The notes under the pieces: model-generated
Told to the model about the DNA's origin: nothing
Database searches by the model: none
What the model saw: only the letters and a program-made list of their open reading frames with translations
Program-made: the position numbers and the translations under genes
Shown: piece by piece, positions 58,651-64,000 of the stretch
Numbering within the stretch: the first letter of the stretch is position 1
Layout of the letters: each line of letters opens with the position of its first letter
NCBI GenBank assembly: GCA_019114205.1
Contig: DXFY01000067.1
Span: 1 to 64,000, forward strand
Direction: 5' to 3'
DNA: 64,000 nucleotides
Source of the DNA: Candidatus Tidjanibacter gallistercoris
Lineage (GTDB): Bacteria; Bacteroidota; Bacteroidia; Bacteroidales; Rikenellaceae

Positions 58651-58786
58651 CCTGCGCACTTACCGGACAGGGAAAAAACCGGCGCGGAAGCCCCCTGCGG
58701 GACGCCGCACAGCCGCGTTCGGGCAGGAGAAAGACAAGACCGGGCCCCGTCCGCATAACCGCGGAACCGGACTTAGCGACAAAGAA

Positions 58787-59329
58787 ATGGTTTCAGGAAA
58801 ACACATACTGCTGGGTGTGACGGGCAGCATCGCCGCTTACAAGGCCGCCGTGCTCGCGCGCGGATTAGTCAGGGAAGGAGCCCAGGTGCAGGTCGTCATG
58901 ACGCCGCTGGCCAGGGAGTTCATCACGCCCCTGACGATGGCTACGCTCTCCCGCAATCCCATTCTCGTGGACTTTTTCGACCCGGAGAACGGCGCATGGA
59001 ACAGCCATGTCGGTCTCGGCGAATGGGCCGACCTCTACCTCATTGCGCCCGCCACGGCCAACACGATGGCGAAAATGGCGCACGGCATCGCGGATAACCT
59101 GCTGCTTACCTGCTATCTGTCGGCCCGGTGCCCCGTAGCCGTCGCTCCCGCCATGGACCTCGACATGTACGCACACCCGGCCACGCAGGAAAACATCGCC
59201 CGGCTCCGCATGCTCGGTGTGCACGTCATCGAACCCGACTCCGGCGAACTGGCGAGCGGGCTGAACGGCAAAGGCCGCATGGCCGAACCGGAAGCAATCA
59301 TCGAACAGGTGCGCGGACTTCTGCGCTAA
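58787..59329 (+). CDS. coaC: Phosphopantothenoylcysteine decarboxylase (CoaC, separate)
   Basis: 180-residue flavoprotein of the HFCD family. It begins HILLGVTGSIAAYKAAVLARGLVREG and contains the conserved SHVGLGEWADLYLIAPATANTMAKMAHGIADNLL and PAMDLDMYAHPATQEN, which bind FMN and substrate. It decarboxylates 4'-phosphopantothenoylcysteine in coenzyme A synthesis. In most bacteria this is the N-terminal half of the fused CoaBC; here it ends with TAA and coaB begins after four bases in another frame. The break falls exactly between the two domains. Confidence 0.88.
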   Translation: MVSGKHILLGVTGSIAAYKAAVLARGLVREGAQVQVVMTPLAREFITPLTMATLSRNPILVDFFDPENGAWNSHVGLGEWADLYLIAPATANTMAKMAHGIADNLLLTCYLSARCPVAVAPAMDLDMYAHPATQENIARLRMLGVHVIEPDSGELASGLNGKGRMAEPEAIIEQVRGLLR

Positions 59330-59333
59330 CATC

Positions 59334-60002
59334 ATGTCGCTCCAGGACAAATACATCATCGTCACCGCAGGGCCTACCATCGAACCGCTGGACCCGGTGC
59401 GCTTCCTTTCCAACCACTCCACGGGCAAGATGGGCTATGCGATAGCCGGCGAGCTGGCCTCGCGCGGCGCCCGCGTCGTGCTCGTCAGCGGCCGTACCTG
59501 CCTCGCCGCTCCGGAGGGAACCGAACGCGTCGACATACTGACGGCAGAGGAGATGTACCGGGCCGTCATGGAACGGTTTCCGGAGGCGGACGGCGCGGTG
59601 ATGTGTGCGGCGGTAGCCGACTATACGCCGGTCGAGGTAAGTCCGACCAAAATCAAAAAGGGCGACGGCGACATGGTCGTCCGCCTCAGACGCACGAAGG
59701 ACATCGCAGCAGAAGCCGGACGCATCAAGGAGGGCAGACTGCTGGTCGGTTTCGCCCTCGAAACGGACAACGAACGCAGCAACGCCCTGGAGAAAATGCA
59801 CCGCAAAAATTTCGATTTCATCGTACTCAATTCGCTGCGCGACGAGGGGGCGGGATTTGCGGGCGACACGAACCGAATCACGATAATGGAACCGGACGGA
59901 CGGACGGAAGCCTGTCCGCTGGAAACCAAGACCGCCGCTGCACGGCGCATCGCCGAGCGTATGGAACGGTGGTTCGCAGCCCGCGATGCGGCACGACGGT
60001 AA
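59334..60002 (+). CDS. coaB: Phosphopantothenate-cysteine ligase (CoaB, separate)
   Basis: 222 residues corresponding to the C-terminal half of CoaBC: DKYIIVTAGPTIEPLDPVRFLSNHSTGKMGYAIA at the start, AVMCAAVADYTP, a KIKK motif (SPTKIKKGDG) and FALETDN. It joins cysteine to 4'-phosphopantothenate with CTP. It follows coaC by four bases with its own ATG (MSLQDKYIIV). Both halves look intact, so this is a gene split at a domain border rather than a decayed gene; a sequencing frameshift cannot be excluded by eye. Confidence 0.88.
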   Translation: MSLQDKYIIVTAGPTIEPLDPVRFLSNHSTGKMGYAIAGELASRGARVVLVSGRTCLAAPEGTERVDILTAEEMYRAVMERFPEADGAVMCAAVADYTPVEVSPTKIKKGDGDMVVRLRRTKDIAAEAGRIKEGRLLVGFALETDNERSNALEKMHRKNFDFIVLNSLRDEGAGFAGDTNRITIMEPDGRTEACPLETKTAAARRIAERMERWFAARDAARR

Positions 60003-60404
60003 CCCGCAGGAACCGTTCCGCTCCTGTTTCCGCCGCTCCCTTTCCGTACTTTAAACCGTCCAGCACGCGCTGCCGCCGTCCGACTTTCACACAACTCACC
60101 CGCTTGCAACCTGCTGCTTGAAGCAGCATAACGAACGAACCGGAAGCATCCGTCCCCATTCGCAGCATGCGGGATGCGTTCGCCGCATCTTGCGCCGTCC
60201 GGCCTACGAAGGAGCCTTCCGCTTATTGGCGAACAACCGAATCTAAGCGATACAGCGACCGAATCCGCAATATCCGCTCTCATCCGTATACCACACGAAA
60301 TACGCCCGGCACACTCCAAAAAAGCGCGTTTCTCTCCCGGCGGCGCCCGTCTTTTTCGTACCTTTGTCTGGGGCCGGACTGCGGGCAACCCGGCCGTCAT
60401 ACGA
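60003..60404. other. 402-base region between coaB and the SDR gene
   Basis: No gene seen. It holds a 17-base palindrome TGCTGCTT-G-AAGCAGCA (60112-60128) and the SDR promoter (60359-60366). Confidence 0.5.
60359..60366 (+). promoter_or_regulatory. -7 box for the SDR gene at 60.4 kb
   Basis: TACCTTTG, full match, 38 bases before the ATG at 60405; it excludes the much earlier track start at 60174. Confidence 0.55.
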
Positions 60405-61217
60405 ATGCACATGGCAACGGAACAGACAGGGAACGGCGGCGGATGGGCCGTCGTGACGGGGGCCGGTTCGGGAATCGGTTTCGCCATCGCACGCAGGCTC
60501 GCAATGCGGGGCTACAACATATTCGCCGCAGGGAAAGACACCGGGCATCTCGACGCATGCCGCCGAACGCTCGAAAGCGAATGCGGCATCCGCGTACGGA
60601 CTCATGCCGCCGACCTCGCTTTGCCCGGAGCGGCGGAGGCGCTCTTCGCGGCATGCCGGGAAGCCGGCATCAGGGCCGAGGTGCTGGTAAACGATGCGGG
60701 CGTATTCATTTACAACGACATCATCGAAACCGACCAAAAACGCATCGACGACATCATCTGCCTCCACATTCGTACCGTCACGACGTTGTGCCGCCTCTTC
60801 GCGGAGGAAATGGCGGCGGCCGGCGGCGGATACATCCTCAACATGGCTTCCTACTCCATGTGGATGCCGCTGCCGGGTATCGCGCTGTACAGCGCCACGA
60901 AAGCCTATGTCAAAACCTTCTCCGTCGCGTTCGCCAAAGAGGCCCGCGAATGCAACGTCTGGGTTACGGCCGTATCGCCCGCCGGAGTAGCGACCGACTT
61001 CTACGGACTGAGCCGCCGCCTGCAAAAGGTGGGACTTGTGGTCGGGGTACTCATGACGCCCGACAAGGTGGCCCGCAAAGCGCTTCGGGCACTCTTCGCC
61101 CACCGGAAGCACCTTATCCCCGGCTGGTACAACCGCCTGTTCATCCCGCTTTTCAAGTGCATGCCGGCCCCCTGCGTCCGCCTGCTGCGCGACAAGACCG
61201 CCCGTTTCAGACACTGA
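60405..61217 (+). CDS. SDR oxidoreductase with C-terminal extension
   Basis: 270 residues (268 if ATG 60411 is used). NAD(P) site TGAGSGIG, VLVNDAGVF (NDAG variant), Ser in NMASYSMW and catalytic YSATK. The tail after residue 200 (RKHLIPGWYNRLFIPLFKCMPAPCVRLL) is hydrophobic with basic ends and could touch the membrane, as in the DltE/YqjQ-like SDR group. Substrate unknown. It stands alone with its own promoter. Confidence 0.85.
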   Translation: MHMATEQTGNGGGWAVVTGAGSGIGFAIARRLAMRGYNIFAAGKDTGHLDACRRTLESECGIRVRTHAADLALPGAAEALFAACREAGIRAEVLVNDAGVFIYNDIIETDQKRIDDIICLHIRTVTTLCRLFAEEMAAAGGGYILNMASYSMWMPLPGIALYSATKAYVKTFSVAFAKEARECNVWVTAVSPAGVATDFYGLSRRLQKVGLVVGVLMTPDKVARKALRALFAHRKHLIPGWYNRLFIPLFKCMPAPCVRLLRDKTARFRH

Positions 61218-61542
61218 CGGAAGCGGAACACCCCGCGCTGTTCCGGCACACGGAAACAAATCCGCGCCGCACGGCATATTCCGACCGCTCCGGAATGACC
61301 GTTCCGAGGGGACGGAACGGCATGCCGCACTCCGCTCCGCCGGGTAACGACACGCCGGACGACTGCCCGCCCGTTTACGGAACGAACCGCAACGGGCAGG
61401 ACGACCGGGACAGACCGCTTCCGGCAACCCCATCCGGTACGCTGCCGACCGCACGGTCCCGGACAGCGGTTCCGTTCCCGACAGGAAACGACAAGGGGGC
61501 TCCGGTTTCCCGGCGCCCCCTGTGCATATTCCCCGATACGGA
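61218..61542. other. Intergenic region between convergent SDR and efp genes
   Basis: 325 GC-rich bases with the efp terminator at the right end; no gene seen. Confidence 0.5.
61491..61521 (-). terminator. Terminator of efp
   Basis: Minus-strand AGGGGGC/GCCCCCT outer stem with an inner CCGG/CCGG pair, 22 bases after the stop; T run is broken (TTGTCGTTT). Confidence 0.6.
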
Positions 61543-62109
61543 TTATTTTATCCTTTCGTAATATTCGCGGGTACGCGTATCCACGCGAATCTTGTCGCCC
61601 GTGTTGATGAAGAGCGGTACCTTCACCGTAGCGCCCGTATTCACGGTAGCGGCCTTGAGCGAGTTGGAGGAGGCGGTATCGCCCTTGATGCCCGGTTCGG
61701 TATAGGTCACTTCCATGTCCACGATGGGGGGCAGTTCGGCCGACAGCACGATTTCCTTGTCGGTGTGGAACATGACCTCCACAATCTGGCCGTCCGTCAT
61801 CAGATCGGCATTTTCAATCATGTCCTTGTTTATGGTAATCTCCTCGAAGGTTTCCGTATGCATGAAATGCGCGCCGAGGTCGTCTTCATAGGTGAACTGG
61901 TACGGACGGCGCTCCACCCGCACGGGTTCGATGCGTTCGCCGGCCGAGAAGGTCTTGTCGAGAATGCGGCCGTTTTCGAGGTTCTTGAGTTTCGTCCTTA
62001 CGAAAGCGGGACCCTTTCCCGGCTTGACGTGCAGGAATTCCACGATGCTGAACGTCTTGCCGTCGAGCTCGATGCACATGCCGTTCTTTATGTCTGCGGT
62101 TGTAGCCAT
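61543..62109 (-). CDS. efp: Translation elongation factor P
   Basis: 188 residues with the three beta-barrel domains of EF-P. The tip loop is KPGKGPAF with Lys32 at the modification position. Conserved segments are [25 protein letters not shown] and the end [20 protein letters not shown]. It relieves ribosome stalling at polyproline. No modification gene (epmA, ymfI or earP) is seen nearby. Promoter box on the same strand at 62187-62194. Confidence 0.96.
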   Translation of the reverse strand: MATTADIKNGMCIELDGKTFSIVEFLHVKPGKGPAFVRTKLKNLENGRILDKTFSAGERIEPVRVERRPYQFTYEDDLGAHFMHTETFEEITINKDMIENADLMTDGQIVEVMFHTDKEIVLSAELPPIVDMEVTYTEPGIKGDTASSNSLKAATVNTGATVKVPLFINTGDKIRVDTRTREYYERIK

Positions 62110-62186
62110 TTGCTTGATGTGTTTTTATTGTTTAAAATCGTTTTCCGTAAGCGATGAAGATACGCGCGCCGGCACGAACCGGCATG

Positions 62187-62194
62187 CAAAATTA
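62187..62194 (-). promoter_or_regulatory. -7 box for efp
   Basis: Minus-strand TAATTTTG, full match, 77 bases before the ATG. Confidence 0.45.
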
Positions 62195-62268
62195 CTATTT
62201 TTTTCACATTTACGAAAACGCCCCGCACGGCACCGGAACGCAGTGCGGAGCACGGCCGCAGGGATGCG

Positions 62269-62835
62269 TCACGACCGGCCGCCGTCCCATTCGTACCCTT
62301 CGGAAGCGATGCCGAGCAGCCGCACGGCACGGACGGCCACCGTATCGCACAGGGCGTCGATGTCCGCCGGCCGGGAATAGAACGAGGGCGAGGCGGGCAG
62401 AACGACGGCCCCGCATTCCGACAGGGAGGTCAGATTGCGCAGGTGTACCGTGCTGAACGGCGCCTCGCGCACTACCAACACCAGCCGCCGGCGCTCCTTC
62501 AGCATCACGTCGGCCGCCCGGCCAATCAGGTCGGCGGAAATTCCTGCTGCGATGCGCCCGGCGGTGCCCATCGTACAGGGAACGACCGCCATCCCGTCGT
62601 ATCCGGCCGAACCGGACGCGGGAGGGGCGAACAGGTCTTCATTGTCAAAATAAACCATGCGGGCATCGCCCTCAGGGAGGCGCTCCCGCTCGTACTCCAT
62701 AACCTTACGGCCGTTATCGCTGACCAGCACGGCCACCTGCTCCACTTCGTCCGACCGCAGGAGTCTCTCGACCACCTTGCGGGCATACACGGCGCCGCTC
62801 GCGCCGGTCACGGCAACTATTATCTTTTTCATCAT
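62269..62835 (-). CDS. ubiX: Flavin prenyltransferase UbiX
   Basis: 188 residues. It starts MKKIIVAVTGASGAVYARKVVE and has the FMN/prenyl-phosphate motifs VVPCTMGTAGRIAAGISADLIGRAADVMLKERRRLVLVVREAPFS and the end region ADIDALCDTVAVRAVRLLGI. It makes prenylated FMN for UbiD-type decarboxylases, used in menaquinone synthesis in this phylum. It lies 16 bases behind the polysaccharide deacetylase gene on the same strand. Confidence 0.92.
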   Translation of the reverse strand: MMKKIIVAVTGASGAVYARKVVERLLRSDEVEQVAVLVSDNGRKVMEYERERLPEGDARMVYFDNEDLFAPPASGSAGYDGMAVVPCTMGTAGRIAAGISADLIGRAADVMLKERRRLVLVVREAPFSTVHLRNLTSLSECGAVVLPASPSFYSRPADIDALCDTVAVRAVRLLGIASEGYEWDGGRS

Positions 62836-62851
62836 CCAATCGAAAAGCCGG

Positions 62852-63577
62852 CTATTCCGTCACGGCAAAATCCGCAGTTCCTGCTGCGGGCGCATGCACC
62901 TGCACCGCTCCGGCCGGGTCGGACAGCCCCGCCGCCGCACCGGCGATGCCGGCCGCAGGTTCGTCGGCGAACCCGATTGTTCCGAAGCCGAGTCCCAGGC
63001 CCATGATGTGTTCTATGGCACGCGGCAATGCATACCGCGTATTGCGGAACGCCTTGACCGAATCGTGGAATACCACAATCGAACCGCCCTTTACGTACTT
63101 CGTGACATTGCGCAGACACTGCTGCGGCGATACCGAAGGGCTGTAATCCTGGCTCACGATACCCCCCATCACGAGCCGGTACCGTTCCGACAGCACTTCC
63201 GCCTGACGCCTGCGAATCCGACCGTACGGCGGCCGGAACAGGTCGGAGGACACCGACTGGCCGGCGAGGTCCACATCGCCCACGTACTGTTCGGTAGACA
63301 TGCCCCAACCCCGGATATGACTGTAGGAATGGTTGCCGACCCTGTGCCCCGCATCCACGATGGCACGGTAGAGTTCCGGGTGCTGTTCCGCGTTCTTTCC
63401 CAAACAGAAAAAAGTCGCCCGGATGCCATATCCGGCCAGGGTATCGAGCACCCATTCCGTCACGCCCGGCGTCGGCCCGTCGTCGAAGGTAAGATATACG
63501 GAACTCCTGTCCGCCATCTCCCAGGTCATGTCGGGGAGCAGCGAACGCATCAATCGCAGCAAATAGGGTCTGAACAT
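62852..63577 (-). CDS. Polysaccharide deacetylase family protein (NodB domain)
   Basis: 241 residues. NodB motifs: LTFDDGPTPG (catalytic base and metal Asp), HRVGNHSYSH (metal His pair), FRPPYGRIR and IVVFHDS. The N-terminal MFRPYLLRLMRSLLPDMTW may be a weak membrane anchor. After the domain there is an Ala/Gly/Pro-rich tail of about 30 residues (GIAGAAAGLSDPAGAVQVHAPAAG) not usual for the family. It should remove acetyl groups from an N-acetylglucosamine polymer such as peptidoglycan. The start at 63577 is fixed by the promoter box at 63601-63608. Confidence 0.88.
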   Translation of the reverse strand: MFRPYLLRLMRSLLPDMTWEMADRSSVYLTFDDGPTPGVTEWVLDTLAGYGIRATFFCLGKNAEQHPELYRAIVDAGHRVGNHSYSHIRGWGMSTEQYVGDVDLAGQSVSSDLFRPPYGRIRRRQAEVLSERYRLVMGGIVSQDYSPSVSPQQCLRNVTKYVKGGSIVVFHDSVKAFRNTRYALPRAIEHIMGLGLGFGTIGFADEPAAGIAGAAAGLSDPAGAVQVHAPAAGTADFAVTE

Positions 63578-63600
63578 GGACGCATCGTTTGTTCGGGATG

Positions 63601-63608
63601 CAAAGTTA
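63601..63608 (-). promoter_or_regulatory. -7 box for the deacetylase-ubiX pair
   Basis: Minus-strand TAACTTTG, full match, 23 bases before the ATG at 63577; it excludes the ATG at 63670. Confidence 0.6.
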
Positions 63609-63868
63609 GCACCATTGCCGCATATATCCGCGGAATCGTGCCGCATCTTCGTCGTCCCGTATCCCTGCACCGGCCGATTCCGGCTTCCGCCGCCCTGCCC
63701 CGCGGCCGCGGGAACAGCGACGGCACGCCCGCATGCACCGCAGGACTGCGATGCCGCATGCCGTACCGACGGCCCGACTTTTGCTGTTCTTTTTCTGAAA
63801 ATTTTTTCGTTACTTTGTAAGGTGCGCCGCGTACCCGAAACCGTCGCAATCCATTCAATACATTGTTT

Positions 63869-64000
63869 ATGAAAAGAATAGCATCCATATCCCTGCTTCC
63901 GGCCGTCCTGCTCGCTGCGGCCGCCTGCATGCTGGCATCGTGCAAATCCAAAGGGGGCACGGGCGATTTCAACAACGCGGGCGGGAAACCCTACGAAATC
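63869..64000 (+). CDS. Lipoprotein, 5' part only (possibly DUF4837)
   Basis: 44 codons, open to the window edge. MKRIASISLLPAVLLAAAACMLASC is an SPII signal with Cys 25 (Cys 20 is an alternative lipobox), followed by KSKGGTGDFNNAGGKPYEI. The GKPYE start of the mature domain recalls DUF4837 lipoproteins of Bacteroidota, but too little is present to be sure. A box one base off consensus (TTACTTTG, near 63810) lies upstream. Confidence 0.65.
   Translation, partial: MKRIASISLLPAVLLAAAACMLASCKSKGGTGDFNNAGGKPYEI

Overview
The window looks like chromosomal DNA from a high-GC member of the Bacteroidota, most likely an Alistipes-type gut bacterium (Rikenellaceae); the genus is an inference. The grounds are many promoters of the Bacteroidota form TTTG-N19-20-TAnnTTTG, numerous SPII lipoproteins, BACON, DUF4595, HmuY and DUF4290 proteins, a split type of Hmu haem system, and the bamD-rpoZ-coaC-coaB neighbourhood typical of the phylum. 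About 54 protein genes, two tRNAs (Thr-GGT and Asn-GTT) and many hairpin terminators can be supported. No CRISPR array, rRNA or insertion sequence is visible.

Layout. 0.3-5 kb: an ABC-2 exporter pair, a small lipoprotein with a collagen-like stalk, and a BACON/DUF4595 lipoprotein. 5-11 kb: SDR-type threonine dehydrogenase, tRNA-Thr, a P-type calcium ATPase and a PorV/PorQ-like outer-membrane protein. 11.1-15.4 kb: a tyrosine recombinase gene and a consensus promoter enclosed by 23-bp inverted repeats; the promoter points out of the segment at an 897-residue collagen-repeat surface lipoprotein. This has the structure of an invertible ON/OFF promoter switch carrying its own recombinase and is the most striking system here. 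15.7-23.4 kb: a sigma-54 activator with a degenerate receiver, divergent from a DUF4290 gene through a palindromic double promoter; a thioredoxin-fold lipoprotein lacking both catalytic cysteines next to lpxH; the two Nfn (ferredoxin:NADP oxidoreductase) subunits; and a DUF1573 protein.

23.7-33 kb: tRNA-Asn and a complete haem acquisition operon, hmuR-hmuY-hmuS-hmuT-hmuU-hmuV. A TonB receptor with FRAP and NPDL boxes and a HmuY haemophore capture haem; HmuS is a membrane-anchored CobN-like chelatase homologue; T, U and V form an ExbB/ExbD-like membrane module. 33.6-39.7 kb: a six-gene efflux operon (TolC-like, HlyD-like, two ATPases, two permeases). 40-48 kb: smpB-tsaB-dCMP deaminase, dnaG, a SLC13/TrkA-C transporter, a charged coiled-coil protein and an SDR, followed by about 1 kb without a recognisable gene.

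48.8-51.9 kb: an envelope-stress type operon of three PspC proteins, a PadR regulator and a LiaF-like membrane protein, preceded by a palindrome at the promoter that may be the PadR operator. 52-56 kb: DUF2148 and PepSY-like proteins and two AT-richer lipoproteins. 56-64 kb: an alpha-oxoamine synthase (possible sulfonolipid, sphingolipid or threonine-degradation enzyme), bamD, rpoZ, separate coaC and coaB, an SDR, efp, ubiX, a polysaccharide deacetylase, and the start of a lipoprotein that runs off the right edge.
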